Below the pieces are notes generated by a model. It was given only the letters and a program-made list of their open reading frames with translations, had not been told where the DNA came from and did no database searches. DNA of 51,627 nucleotides from assembly GCA_900155495.1 (NCBI GenBank), contig FTLJ01001072.1, forward strand, positions 1 through 51,627. The letters run 5' to 3'. Numbering within the stretch: the stretch's first letter is position 1; every line of letters begins with the position of its first letter. The stretch is from Porogramme epimiltina (taxonomy: Eukaryota; Basidiomycota; Agaricomycetes; Polyporales; Polyporaceae). Position numbers and translations under genes: made by a program. This document shows, piece after piece, positions 12,170 through 23,456 of this stretch.

Positions 12170-14170
12170 GGCAGGAGCCCAGGCCCGGCCCGCGATGTCC
12201 GTCGACTGGTGCCTGCAGCACGTGACTGCACCGCCGTTTACTAGCCCTGCGCGACGCGCGTCTGGTCTGGCCCCTGGGGAGTCAGTCTGCCCAGCGCCCG
12301 CGCTCCCTGGCTCTGTGCTGCTCGTCGGGTCACTGGGTGCCGGAAGGCATGCGGTGACAGCGTGATAGTAAGGAGCTGCCATCTTGGGAGCATAGAGGAT
12401 GAGGACCGGCGCTGTTGGATGTGGCGTCAGGCCCCGCAGTGAGAAAGACGTCGAGGTTTCGGGTAAGGTGAGTCACGACTTATAAGACTTTGTTTGGGCG
12501 AACTGAAAAGACACCGCAGAGTATACGCTGATCGTTGGCTGTTACCATGGTCGAGGTGCCCTACTTGAGGGGGGGTGCTGGAGGCCTCAGGCCCACATAC
12601 CGTCTGCCGTCTGTATTATCCTCCCCACACACCCGCCTCGCATTTCGATGGTTCTCTTCGAACATCGCACGGTGAGCCTGCCACATTCCTGCTCATGGCG
12701 CGTGCTGCGGTTGTTTTCAATGACGGCCGATGCTCATTCGATGCTTCTAAAGTTGTAGATCAGCGGCGTGGAGGCCCACATGAATGCATTTCCGCCTCGT
12801 GTGGTGTGTGCCCTGCGGGGCCAGCCAGTCTGTCCACGCGACCCGCTTCTTGGTGTTACCCTCACTAAATCGTTCACGGGAAATCGACGTAAGCGTCTAC
12901 ATAACCATACGACATGAGGCAATTGCTCTGTTGTAAGCCTTGCTCGCCCACATATAATGCCAATCTACCTTCTCATTCGTACACTGCTATCTCATGCATG
13001 TTGGACATTCCGCAGAACTCCCGATCGTTGAAATGGGTTCCATACCGACATGCTTCCCTATGCTAGTCGTATCAAACGCGTCTATCAGAGCGTGAGCCTG
13101 GTGCCGCAGCGAATGGGTAGGAAGGTGCCTTATATCTGGGGCTGCAACCATGGAAGCTAATTTCCCCCTCGACCGACCCCCCCCAGCCCCCAGTCATTCG
13201 TCAATGGCGTTCCTATTTCAACCAAGCGCCCAGTCTGTGGCCGCTCTCCCATCCGCCTCTCAGCTTTCACAGATATTTTCAACCTCGTCTCTCGGAGTGG
13301 AACTCGCTCAGTCTATGGGCATCCTACCCCAATCATCTGAGATCCTCAACCTCATCATCACTGCGGAACTCCTGCCCCGTTCCGAGCTCGCCCCCGCTGA
13401 CCGTCTCACCTTCTCCGAGCTTGCGCAATCCATTCGCACCGCACCCGCCAGCATACGGACGCTCCCCATCATCTTCGTTGGGGCCTTCCACACGCCCGGG
13501 AAGCATACTGGAGGCATTCTCAGCCACCAGTACGTCGTCGTTGGCGTCCAGCTCTCCGGCGGCAGGCGCACCTACGTGCGCCTCGAGATGTTCCTCGCGC
13601 ACGCCGCCAACAACGCGCTCGCGGGCCCGTGCGTGCTCACCTGCCAGACCGCAGACGATTGCGCCGCGATCACCCACAACCACCCGCAGACGTGCGCGCT
13701 CGAGCTCGCGGCGGGGGCGGACCCCGCGGGTGGACCGTCGCTGGACGCACTCGCTGAGTTGCTCGCGCTCGTGGAGGCACGGGTCCCGGCGCGCGGGTAC
13801 GGCGCGCTCGCGCACAACTGCACGTGGCTGACGGACCTCCTCGTGTTCGCTTTCGCGCAACGGTTTCGTGCGCATTGGCTCGCGCACGGCACGCTAGCCC
13901 CAGAGGACACGTTCCAGCGGTACATGCGCGGGGAGCTGGGCGTGCTCGATGCGGCGGGGGAGATCAACTTCCCTAAGGGCGGGCCGCTGCGCTGGTGGGC
14001 AAGGGTAGGGGCGGGGGCGGTGCGTGGGGTGCAGGTGTTGCTCACGCAAGGCGACGGAGACGGGATGCTGATGCACGACGACGAGGTTGCGGAGGTAGAG
14101 AGGACGTGGCAGGGATTTATGGACGCCGTTGCGCAGGCGTGAAGGCTGTTTCGTGGTGAGTCCTGGGCGG
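12170..14170 (+). repeat. Segmental duplication, copy 2 (papain-like gene unit)
   Basis: Same-orientation counterpart of about 3641-5690. The upstream similarity begins around 12190 (GTCCGTCGACTGGTGCC versus GTCCGTCGACCGGTGCC in copy 1). It continues through 'gtaaggagctgccatcttggg' at about 12366-12386 and the stretch around 12600-12990. Copy 2 has lost the TTTCTGGG repeats and several GC-rich segments of copy 1. The repeat ends shortly after the stop codon of the gene. Confidence 0.85.
13204..14142 (+). CDS. Predicted papain-like fold (NlpC/LRAT-like) protein, copy 2
   Basis: Intronless, 312 residues from the ATG at 13204. An in-frame ATG at 13150 would add 18 Pro-rich residues, but copy 1 begins at the position matching 13204, so that start is preferred. 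The protein is highly similar to copy 1 over its whole length. It keeps the SHQYVVVGVQL strand with its His, the YVRLEMFL strand and the AHNCTWLTDLLVF helix with the Asn-Cys pair. Differences cluster in the N-terminal region and in a loop around LAPEDTFQRYMRGE. Both copies keep full reading frames despite diverged flanks, which argues that both are functional. The family is not one I can name; papain-like enzyme activity is inferred from the His and Asn-Cys layout only. Confidence 0.75.
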   Translation: MAFLFQPSAQSVAALPSASQLSQIFSTSSLGVELAQSMGILPQSSEILNLIITAELLPRSELAPADRLTFSELAQSIRTAPASIRTLPIIFVGAFHTPGKHTGGILSHQYVVVGVQLSGGRRTYVRLEMFLAHAANNALAGPCVLTCQTADDCAAITHNHPQTCALELAAGADPAGGPSLDALAELLALVEARVPARGYGALAHNCTWLTDLLVFAFAQRFRAHWLAHGTLAPEDTFQRYMRGELGVLDAAGEINFPKGGPLRWWARVGAGAVRGVQVLLTQGDGDGMLMHDDEVAEVERTWQGFMDAVAQA

Positions 14171-14899
14171 GGGTTGTCTCTTGGCCGCATGCACATATAT
14201 CTGTATTCTATTCAGGTCGACTACTATACCATACGATAAATGGCAGAGGCTTCTATGACGGAACATTCGTCACCCTTCCTTTCAGTAAATTTGATCATTG
14301 CATTTCTCGGCGAGGAAGCATCATCGCAATCGTATGGGCCGCGCGCTCAATGTGAGATTACCGCAGCACGCTGAATCCTACAGGTTGCGTCTCAAGCGAA
14401 TAGTAGCCTACCATGCTGCATGCATAAGTTGGCAGCAGCGGCACTCGGCGCTATACTGCTTCGGGGCTTCGACATAACTCTAAGTGCCTGTCAGTTCTCG
14501 GCCCGACTGCCAGTTCGGGCCCTATAGATGGACTACCACAGCAACAATACAATCTTGATCTTATCGTCCACTCGATCCCACACATCTATTACGGCCTCGC
14601 CTCAGGACATATTCTCATCCTCGACGCCTCATTCTCAACGCCTCTTTGTTGGGTATGAGGCTTAAGCCTACGGCATGGCAGCGATTTCCCGGAGTACTGC
14701 GAGCGACGTCCCACTTGGCCCTGGTCAGCTGGTCTTCAATGAACTCGCAACATTCACATATTTTGCACAGGAGGACGTCCAGGATACTTCCGTAATTCGG
14801 ATTACGACCCTCTATGCAGCGTCGAGTAGCCAACCCTCTCAGTCGCCGGTGCGGTGTTCTATCCGTATATCTCAGTGGGGGAAGTCCAAGAGCCCAGTT
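14171..14899. other. Spacer between copy 2 and the third remnant
   Basis: AT-richer than the genes, with no coding signature I recognise. A short inverted-repeat-like TTCTCGGCCCGAC / AGTTCGGGCC element lies near 14490-14520. More strongly decayed parts of the third gene copy could be here, but I could not align them by eye. Confidence 0.4.
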
Positions 14900-15106
14900 G
14901 TACCCACATCCGTCTGGAGCTCGTCTTTCCTCTGTGGTAAGGTTGGTGTGCTTGAGGCATCGACGGAGATGAAAGTGCCGAATCAAACGGCGCGTCGGTT
15001 TGCGTGCAGCGGGCTTAGCCGTACGTGTGATTCGGTGCTTCTTTACACAGCTGGACAGGGACCAATTCCCGAGAGAATCACAGAAGTAGTCTCTCAGTGG
15101 ACTTAG
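14900..15106 (+). pseudogene. Decayed C-terminal remnant of a third papain-like gene copy
   Basis: The open frame ending at 15106 reads VGVLEASTEMKVPNQTARRF and later VLLYTAGQG, ITEVVSQW. These line up in order with the C-terminus of the intact copies: LGVLDAAxEMNIPxGGxLRWW, VLLTQGDG, EVAEVERTW. Identity is much lower than between copies 1 and 2. The catalytic His and Asn-Cys part is not recognisable upstream (14200-14900). It is therefore an old truncated copy, placed about 760 bp after copy 2. The limits are approximate. Confidence 0.6.
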
Positions 15107-15269
15107 AAGGAGGGTGGTCCAGCTCCCTGTGTATTGCTGGAGCGGCTGAGACTATATGCATATCACTGACTGCACTCTATGATACAAAAGGATGAGTGCC
15201 CAGATAATAACCCAAATAATGATAACACATAATAACGAGGCGTTGCCTTCCAATGTGGTAAAACGTGCC

Positions 15270-15898
15270 TCAATCCTCCGGCCACCAAATCTTGGACAAA
15301 TCAACGTCTTCGGTTCCCTCGACGGTGGCGACTCCCAAAGATTGCAATTCTCGCAGCCTGTCCCACAGGGGGTCCGACGTCGGTTGGGGGGGGGAGAAGA
15401 TGGGATCCCAGTAGTGCCTGCCGCGTTCGCGCATGAGACCACGAAGGTCTAGCTTCTTGAGGATGTCCTCCACTTCCTCACCAGTTAGCCCTGTGTGCTA
15501 TAATGGGGATATTCAGTATGAGGGTCATCGCGTCTGAGACCCGGCACGTGAGCAGCGTACCTTCAACCCTTCTGCGTAAGCTCGGGCGATGTTCACCGCA
15601 AGTTCGCCATGCAGTCCCAACTTGCAGCGCACTCGCAGGTGCTTGTCAGCGAAGACGTCTCCCTAACGCGATGGGTTGGTCAGTATGGTAGACATACCTG
15701 AAGCATATTGGAGTAGCCTACCAAATTGCGTACGTTCAACTTGATGAACTCGTCGCGGGGGTATATGACAATGGACTTCAACTCCTTTTGATGGTCCTGA
15801 ACGGACTCAGGACGGAAACTGGGTTGGATGAGGTCCCACATCCACAGCGGAGTGTAGGGTTTCCTCGCATCCTTAAAGAAAACGATGTCCGAGGGCAT
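15270..15898 (-). CDS. Conserved-looking protein of unknown function (three exons)
   Basis: Exons on the minus strand: 15898-15698, 15662-15561 and 15497-15270, giving 176 residues. Both introns are GT-AG and the phases agree (67, 34 and 75 codons plus stop). The last acceptor must be the TATAG before CACACAGGG, because the next AG would shift the frame. Segments include PLWMWDLIQPSF, KLNVRNLVGYSNML, VRCKLGLHGELAVNIARAYA, LTGEEVEDILKKLDLRGLM and SKIWWPED. It is soluble and mostly helical, with no signal peptide or membrane segment. A splice acceptor-like CCAG directly precedes the ATG at 15898, so further 5' exons may lie in 15900-16700. I do not recognise the family. Confidence 0.65.
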
Positions 15899-17563
15899 TC
15901 TGGCAGTGATCCTCTTCCCTCAGCGTGCCGGTAGAGTGTAGCGAAGGTGTGAGGAGACGGTGCTGGAAGGTGGTTGTAGTCAGATGGAGGGCAGAGGTTC
16001 ACTAGCCGGCTTACCAGGTTTATGTGTTGGCACGGGAGCGGTGCAGAGGATCGCGATATTTGGCTACCCGGACAAATCTCCGGTCAAGGCTGACCCCATG
16101 GAATGGTTGTTGTGATCGCATTGGCTCAAAACCACAAAGTCAGCCCCTATTCTCGACGAGCTTGTGGCAGTATAGGAAGTTAACGGTTGACAGGTGTGAC
16201 ACCATACCTCGGATTCGTAGAAGAATGCGACCAAAGCGTTGTATGGATGTGTGGTGTAGAGCGCCACTGAGTATGTGCTTTGAGACAAGGCTGCTGCACC
16301 TGTCACTTAGTCCGGAGTGTTATAGATGTGCGACGGAATTCCCCGGCCAATGAGGCGGCGAGGGCTGTGGCACCATGGAGCTGTAACGACCACACAGACA
16401 AGGTGCAGCGCGGTTGGGATGTAGAGAGGGAATATATGGACGGCGCGAAGTTCCGTAGCGCTACTGCTGAAAGTGTGCCGCAAGGGCCAGCCTCGGCGTC
16501 GTGCGAGGACCTCGGAGCAGTTGAAACGCCAGACTCGGGGCCGAGATTCCGAAACCCGCTCCAGGCGACCGTCCACATGGTATATACCATAAATAGGATC
16601 TCGGCCAGACCGGCACGCGTCCCCGGCGCCAGTTTAAGTTTTAGGCGCGCCAAGAGCGGATCGGACCTGACGTTGTCTCTCCAAGGCCCGGAAATTTGCC
16701 CGCGGATGACGATCTTCGGACTCGGCGTCCTCTTGCCACCTCAAAATGAACGAGTGCGTATATATTCTCATACCGCGGAGAGTGGCACTCTGACTGCAAA
16801 CGCATTTGTAGCCACGCTTCAACTTGGCGATAAACATGCGCTCCACTAGTAACGCGGCCCATGTGGCACAGATACCCCCGTCGGCATGTCTCGGTGGTTG
16901 TTGCGGGGAGGCCTCTACTCAGGCCCAGTCTAGGACATCGGGCCCGCGGGAAATCGTGCACCCGCTCTTCACGGCAGTAGGAGGTCCGGGGGCCCGAAGT
17001 GATGTCGACCCTCGAGGGCGATCGGACCACGACCAGGCACCGTCCTGTTGCATCCGTTGGGGTGCGTCAGAGCGAACAGCGCTCTCCAGCTCGAATGTGA
17101 GTCCAAGCGTATATGTATGCTGTAGACTTTAAATGACTTGTTTGCGTCCAGAGGATACATTGGAGTAGAGCGTGAACAGCTGTGGGAGATGCCCCGGGCG
17201 TTCTCAGCCACCCGCTTGCGGCATACAACTCGTCTTTCGCAGAGGTTTCAAGATACACGATCTACTTGTTCGGAGAAGCGTATGCCCGGTTACCTCATTA
17301 ACCAGCGACGGATCATCTACGCTCCCACTATTCCAACGACCCTCGCCATCGCGATCTGAGTCACGCGCACGGCACACGGTCTCAGTGATCGCTGTGATGG
17401 TCTCGCACTGACGTCGACTACTTAAGACGACCGTCGCGTCGCGCGCGACGCCTTTACCATACCACTCTTCCGCCCGTTCGCCGCTGCTCGCTCATTTCGC
17501 TGCCCCTCAGGCTTCCAGTCTTTACACATACATTTATTCCCGCGCAAGCGCCTGGGTTTCGCC
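15899..17563. other. Mostly non-coding; possible 5' exons of the preceding minus gene
   Basis: Several overlapping open frames are present on both strands at 16064-17030 (the longest is 189 codons, plus, 16280-16849). None shows a domain, and none splices convincingly to a neighbour. A minus-strand segment around 16140-16306 (VALYTTHPYNALVAFFYESE) looks protein-like and might be an upstream exon of the gene at 15270-15898. The last 160 bp should hold the promoter of the secreted-protein gene at 17564. Confidence 0.35.
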
Positions 17564-18212
17564 ATGAAGCTTGTCGCCCTCCTGTCATTCTTTGTGCTCT
17601 TATTCGCGACCGCGCAGGCATCCTCGAAGATGACGAAGACCAAGGTGACGAACGCTCATCGACTGGCTCAGGGTCTTCCGCCTCTCGTGCCCCGCAAATT
17701 ATTCAGTCCCTGCCCCAGCGACGAAGTTGGTGCGTTCCTGGTATTCCTCCTGGACCGGACTGGAGTTTCTGAGCGTGTGCCTAAGCTCCGAGAAATTGCT
17801 GACGTCTTCCCTCCGCAGCCACGGCTACTACCAAGCACGCTCCGTCAGGTACTCCAAGTGCCATATGCTCGACCAACCTCCTGTGCTGCGAGACTGTGGG
17901 CACGAATGACGACGAGCATCTCAACAATCTCGCTAAGGTCTGCGGCGATACCCTTCGTGGAGCATTTTCTGCCACTACCTGCTCTGCTCTCTCGGGCAGC
18001 GCTGCTCAATGGTGCGTAATTCACTACTATTCTCGGTCCTCATAGATACTGGGGAGGGCGTGTCACTAACGTGCGTCAATGCAGTTCCAACACGAGGGTG
18101 TGTTGTGAGACCTACCATGCCGGCATCCTTGCTACCGACTGTAACAAGGGTTCGTCTTCTCGCACTTTAGTTCTTCTCCTACTGCGGCTGACACATCACA
18201 TCAATAGTATAA
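17564..18212 (+). CDS. Hydrophobin-like small secreted Cys-rich protein, copy 1
   Basis: Four exons: 17564-17729, 17819-18011, 18085-18149 and 18208-18212, 142 residues. Introns are GT-AG in phases 1, 2 and 1. The last exon adds only the final two bases of a Val codon and the TAA stop. Residues 1-19 (MKLVALLSFFVLLFATAQA) are a clear signal peptide. They are followed by an LAQGLPPL motif, similar to the RLARGLPPL motif found in many agaricomycete secreted proteins. The mature part has nine cysteines spaced C-x5-CC-x17-C-x12-C-x9-C-x5-CC-x11-C. That matches the hydrophobin frame (C-CC-C-C-CC-C, with C5-x5-CC) plus one extra cysteine. The segment after the first CC is polar rather than the usual Gly/Leu-rich loop, so it may be a divergent hydrophobin or a separate secreted family. 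Confidence 0.82.
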
Positions 18213-19419
18213 CTCCACGCTTGCCCTCATCACAGACGGCGAGTGAGCGCGCTGCCGCTCGAGGAGTTTAGACTATGACGGGAATCCCGTGAGATTTCGG
18301 ACACCGTTCGATAAAGTACATAACGCACCCCTTCGTAATCGCAGAGCATAGTAATCCCACTTAGCGTTCCCCCTGCGGAGTTGAATTATCGCCAAATCGT
18401 CAGGCCCGAGCAAGTTTGGAGGGCCCGATAGAGCAGCTTCGACTGTGGCCTCCGCCACTGACCAGCGATGCATGTCAACTACGTCATCTATGGCTCTCGT
18501 ACGTACGCATTTGCGTGGCTATGCGCATTCACTTTCGAAGTCTGACCATTGCCGTCGAGATCGAACCGAGATCGGCGACCCCACTTATTGGGCCGCCACG
18601 CGAGACATTAGCGTGAGCACGTGATTAGATTTGAGGGGCAAATTTATTTGTACTTATTCTGGGCAGACCCTCTCCGCTGGTCGGAGCCGGGAGGATCTTC
18701 AGTCCCTCTCAACGTTGTATCCAACCCCGAGAACAATGAAACGCGGGACGTGGGTGCTTTCGTACGTCAGCCTGCGGAACAACGCCCAGTGCTCAGGACG
18801 CGAAGGGCGCGGGAGCAACCCGCCAGGAACGGCCCTGCTGCGGAACGAACGCAGGGCAAGTACGCTTCGAGGCTGGAGTCCGCGCGGCCTTCGTAGATGA
18901 GACCCAGAAAGAATTGCTGTTTCTGTTGGTGTAACAGATCGTAAAGGTTCACCACAGGATGTGGATTCTACATACAATCCGCTTCAATCCCGTCTTCGCA
19001 GAACGGTGGGCGGGACGGTCTCGATCGTTCGCTCTCGAAATGGTGAGAGCCACTCGATCACTCGGTCCCGCACGCTAACGCTCATAAAGTCACTCCGCCA
19101 GCCTTCAGGACCGCGCTTACCGGAGAAGCACAGTCCCGATGTGAGCTTCAATTCTTGTAGCTGCGGATAATTGATTCACGCTCTCTGCACTAGTATGTTC
19201 GTCGATTTGTCAATAGCCCGCATAACATTAGATCGACGCCTCTGCAAATAATTCACTGATGGCGCTACGACCTATAAGAGACGACGATCGGGCGAGCGAG
19301 CGACCCTCCGGTAATCTCTATCTCCCTCCTCACATCCCCAACCCGCCCCCCGGCGTACACCTGCAGCCTTCGCGGCTTCCAGTCCTTACCAGCACACTCC
19401 CTTGCGCTCTGCATACGCC
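18213..19419. other. Spacer between the two secreted-protein genes
   Basis: No supportable gene. Short open frames on both strands lack domains. The last 150 bp are C-rich and carry a TATA-like element, so they are probably the promoter and leader of copy 2. Confidence 0.4.
19272..19280 (+). promoter_or_regulatory. TATA-like element upstream of secreted-protein copy 2
   Basis: CTATAAGAG lies about 145 bp before the ATG at 19420, followed by a C-rich stretch typical of fungal leader regions. Position and motif are the only evidence. Confidence 0.3.
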
Positions 19420-20066
19420 ATGAAGCTCATCCTCGTCCTTTCGTTCTTCGCGTTCCTCTTCGCCACCGCCCAGGCCTCCACGAAGGCGACGAACGCGCAC
19501 CGCCTCGCGCGCGGCCTCCCGCCCATCGCGCCGCAGCGCCTCTACGTCCCGAGCAACGTGAACGGTGCGTCGCTCGTTTTTGTGGCACTTTCCCCGCAAT
19601 ACACCGCCATCCACCCCCATCGCGCTATCGGTTGAGCCACTCCGAGACTCACACACTCCCGCGCCCCCCAGCCGCCACCAAGAGCACGCCCTCGGGCACC
19701 TCGAGCTCGACCTGCTCGACCAACCTCCTCTGCTGCGAGACCATCGGCTCCAACTCGGACTCGCACTACAAGGACCTCGCGACCTCGTGCGGCGCCAAGC
19801 TCAGCGGCTCCCAGTCCGGCGCGACCTGCTCCAAGCTGTCGAGCGCCTCCGCTCAGTGGTGCGTCCCTCCGCTGATCTCGCGTGTGCAATGATGTGCCAA
19901 CGCGCCCTCTCGGATCGCTCCACAGCTCCCACAAGAAGGCCTGCTGCGCGAGCAACCACGACGGCATCCTCGCGACCGACTGCAAGGAGGGTGCGTCCCC
20001 CGTTTCTTCCTCCTCTTGCCGGGGCCTCGCGATAACTTATCTCGCCGTCGCTGCTCCACAGTCTAA
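19420..20066 (+). CDS. Hydrophobin-like small secreted Cys-rich protein, copy 2
   Basis: Four exons: 19420-19564, 19672-19858, 19926-19990 and 20062-20066, 133 residues. Intron phases (1, 2, 1), the 65-nt third exon and the 5-nt last exon are the same as in copy 1. The ATG at 19420 is chosen over an in-frame ATG at 19402 because it starts the signal peptide MKLILVLSFFAFLFATAQA and matches copy 1. An RLARGLPPI motif follows. Cysteine spacing is identical to copy 1, residue for residue: C-x5-CC-x17-C-x12-C-x9-C-x5-CC-x11-C. The sixth Cys codon is created by joining TG and C across intron 2. Copy 2 is much more GC-rich at third codon positions than copy 1, suggesting stronger expression or a different age. 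The likely location is the cell wall or medium. Confidence 0.85.
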
Positions 20067-20501
20067 GCGCGCTACATGTCATCCCCCTCTCTGTTCACTG
20101 GCCATCGCGCGTGCGGGTCTCTGCGCGACCCTGTGGACGCTTTCTTTTGTTCCCTCCCTGGGTCCCAGGGCCCGCGGCCACTCGCACGTTCAAAGCGCGA
20201 CGGGCGCCGATCGTGATATATTGGGTGCTCTAGAGTAAGTATAGACGAACGCTGCGCGTGCTTGCTACGCATCTTGACACGCTCTCTTCGAGTGTAGAGA
20301 TGTCAGCGCATGCATATACCATCGAACATACCATCTAGAGCTATGTAGTTTGACATCCAACTCCTGCGTATTTCCTATGCTGCTGCTCTTATGATCGAAG
20401 TTCGCGCGAAAAAGACCAAGTCCAGATTTCACCAAATTTGAATGTCAAGATACATCAAAGACCCATGAGATACGAGTTCGAGCCCCTTCCATATCACACC
20501 T
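20067..20501. other. Convergent 3' region
   Basis: This 435-bp stretch lies between the 3' ends of the secreted-protein gene (plus) and the two-domain gene (minus). It should hold both 3' UTRs. No other feature is seen. Confidence 0.4.
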
Positions 20502-21940
20502 TCACACCTCCATGGCACCCCACTCAAGGACCCTGAACAAGCTCACGTCATGCACGCCAGCCGTCAGCCCAACGACCCGCGCCCAGTCAACTGCGGCGAC
20601 GCGCTCGCGCGCGTGCGCCCACAACTGCGCCTCCTCCTCAGGAACGCCGCGGAAGAGCATCATGACGCGCGTGACGACGTCCGGCTCGGGGACGACGCGC
20701 AGCTCCGCCGCGCGCGCGTACACCTTCTGAGGGAGGAAGCGGAGCGCGACGAAGGGCTCTTTGGACAGGGCGGGGAGCCAGTAGGTGATGAAGTCGTTGC
20801 GCGCGGCAGTGTGCAGCGCGAGCGTCGTGAGGACGCGGTCGAGGTACGGGAGGAGCTCCGCGAACGGGAGGAGGACCGCTGTGGGGGTGTCGGGACCCAA
20901 CGACGGTGCAGCGGGGTCAAAGTAGTCGGTGCTGGTGGTGCCTGTTTCTACCGCGTCCCCCTCTGTGGGGAAGAGGGGCGGGCTGGGAGGCGCGGCGAAG
21001 TGTGCTGTCGCCTCCCAGAAGAGGTACGTCAGTTGCAGCCCTGTGTCCTTTTCCACCAGGGTGCCGTCTGGTTTGGCGGACACAGCCCAACTGATTTCCT
21101 GCCGTCCGTCTTCGGCGGGCTTCGGCTCGACGTGGGGATACGTGTGAGCGAACGACCATTGGGGTACGAGAGACACGGAGACGATGGCATGCTGTAGCGC
21201 CCGCGGGGGGTAAAGATAAACGACCGGTTTGCGAACATTGACTGGGCGGGAGACGGGTCCGGTGGGAGCAGCGACGTTCCCTTTCTTCGGTGTACGACGC
21301 ATGAAACGGAACTTCTTCGTCGTAGGTTGGCTATGATATGGAGACATGTGTGAGGGATATAATACAATGCTTCAAACGATTAACACACGTTTCCGGTGCT
21401 AGCGCCGGCGCGGCTTCGGGAAGGCATTGGTACTCTGGAGGCGACGGAGGCGGCGGTGATAGGACCATCCTGAGAGGATCGTATCTGAGCGAAACTTGTA
21501 CGAAAACACGCTAAGAAGACGCTCACGTGTCAACTGAGGGTAAAGGCGAAGGTGGGGGGAGAGAGGGATGGGGAGGAGAAGGATCATATAGGTCGCCGAT
21601 ACCAGGGCCTGTATCCTGGTATTGAGGCTCAGGAATAGTAGCCTTGGGCTCCTCTCCTTTGGAGGGAGGTAGCAGCATCAGCTCGACGGTGGCTTGTTCT
21701 GAGAGATGCTTGAGTACGTCGTCTGTGACTTCAAGCTTCTCGCCATCCAGGTATGTTACGAGAACCAAGTCGTCGAACGGCAGGTCAAGCCGAAAATGTA
21801 TCAACGCTTTCTGGATTACAGACTGCATGTGACGGAGCGAGAATGGCGTGAGTGTGTGCTGAAAGAGACAGAGAACAAGAAACGTACCTCCACTCCATCG
21901 TTGTCGAAACCAGCTACTCGTGTCCCCCATCGTACTCGCA
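20502..21940 (-). CDS. Two-domain conserved protein: ubiquitin-like N-terminus and LYPP/LFWEA domain
   Basis: Exons read on the minus strand: 21940-21888 (upstream limit uncertain), 21822-21527, 21469-21389 and 21330-20502. All three introns are GT-AG and keep the frame. The first part (VIQKALIHFRLDLPFDDLVL, then VTYLDGEKLEVTDDVLKHLS) resembles a ubiquitin-like or RBD-like fold. A Pro/Ser-rich linker follows. The C-terminal domain has KPVVYLYPP, PQWSFAHTYPH, LTYLFWEATAHF, LPYLDRVLTTLALHTAARND and FITYWLPAL. I associate this domain with a widespread but uncharacterised basidiomycete family; I do not know its function. The 5' end is unresolved: a 39-nt intron could join an upstream exon reaching about 22091. 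No signal peptide or membrane segment is seen. Confidence 0.7.
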
Positions 21941-22091
21941 CTAGTGAATGTGCGTCTGTTCGTGGAGCCCTTAGCATACCTGATCCTCCCGGTGCTGGCT
22001 TTCCCCGTCGAGTATCCCACCGGACCGGAACTGAGGGGCGCGGACGGTGAAAAGCAACGGAGGGCTCTGGCCAAGTGCTAGCTACCACCAT

Positions 22092-23456
22092 CTCGAATAA
22101 GCGAGCCGTGGCATCCGCACAACCGCCGCACGTTCGCGGGGCGATTGGGGAGCGCCTGTCCCCCTGGGCTGCGGACAGTGCTAGGCAGTGCGAGAGTTAA
22201 CGTTAGTCTTATTATAAGGCTATTAATGAGTCTTCCATGTTCTTGAACGCCACACAAGCTGTGTGCATCAACGATGCTCCTCCACAGCAACTTAGGCTGG
22301 CATCTACTCACGCGAGTGACCAGACACAACTCGGGTAGGTGATCATACTCGAGACAGGAACCGAAGCTCGTCCCTGGACTGGGACAGATTTGCCCTGCTC
22401 AAATAGGGGCTACCTAAGTGCGCTGTACTTTCCAGCTCCCTCTGACTTGTGGTGTCCGTCTCATAGCTCATTATGGTCGCGAAATTGCCCAGGAGCAGAG
22501 ATTGGGAAAGCCGACTTGGACTATCGAGGCTAAGTACTACGCGCGGGCAGTTGAAGGTGGGGAAAGGTAGGCTCGTCCCCAGCCTGTTCGGCATGATGGA
22601 AGTTCAAACTCAGGCGTGCACTGGCCGAACAAGTTCACTCAAATTCACACTCCGATGATCCTGCTCCCAATTTAGGTTTCTCGCTTACCGACTAGTCTAG
22701 AGTCTAGGATAGCCCCAGCGACGAAATCATCAGGTGCTTCGCGATCGGACGCTCCCCCTCCTCCTCTCAGCCTCAAGTTTTCCACCTACGCCAGCCTCAC
22801 GATCCGCCGTGGCATATCGTCTCCAATGCAACGAAGCCGCATACAATATATTGATCTCGCCGTTTTGGTGGTAGTGCGAGCGCGGTAAGAAGCTTGCATT
22901 CGGACCCGATTAGATCCACGTTTGCAAGGGGGAAATGCTTCGACAGGCAGGGAAGGTTCTACGTGGCGATACGTAGGATACTAGGGTTAAGTTTACACCT
23001 ACTTCTAAATAAGCGGCTGCAAAGAAATAATCACATATTACCCGGAGTTCATGTAATAATATCCGTACGTTCTATCCTCTTCCCGCAGGCACGTTGAACT
23101 GATTCCGAGCTCTTAGCTTCTCCTCTCAAAGCCTGAGCCCAGACATAATATCAGACATAGACGTAGTGCACGTCAGACTCTTCCAGTCTAGCCAGCGTCC
23201 TTCTCGGAGGGCCTGGGCTGAGCTGTAGACGCGTGCATGTCATCGCTCAGCGATATTTTAAGTTCTATGTGACGTTCTACGAGCTATGTTGACGGGACTA
23301 TCTCTTTAGAGGAACGCTTCTACGGGGAATTTTGCTCTGCTCTCAAAGATGTTGGCATCGTCTGGCCCTTTAATAGCCTACATCTCGACTCCTCGAGGAT
23401 ATATGCTCTACAACTCACCCATCCCCCTCGTCTTTGTGAACAACAGACGCGTTGGG
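22092..23456. other. Intergenic region without a recognised gene
   Basis: Only short unrelated open frames occur on both strands. The region separates a minus-strand gene from a plus-strand gene, so both promoters should lie inside it. Nothing else was recognised. Confidence 0.4.
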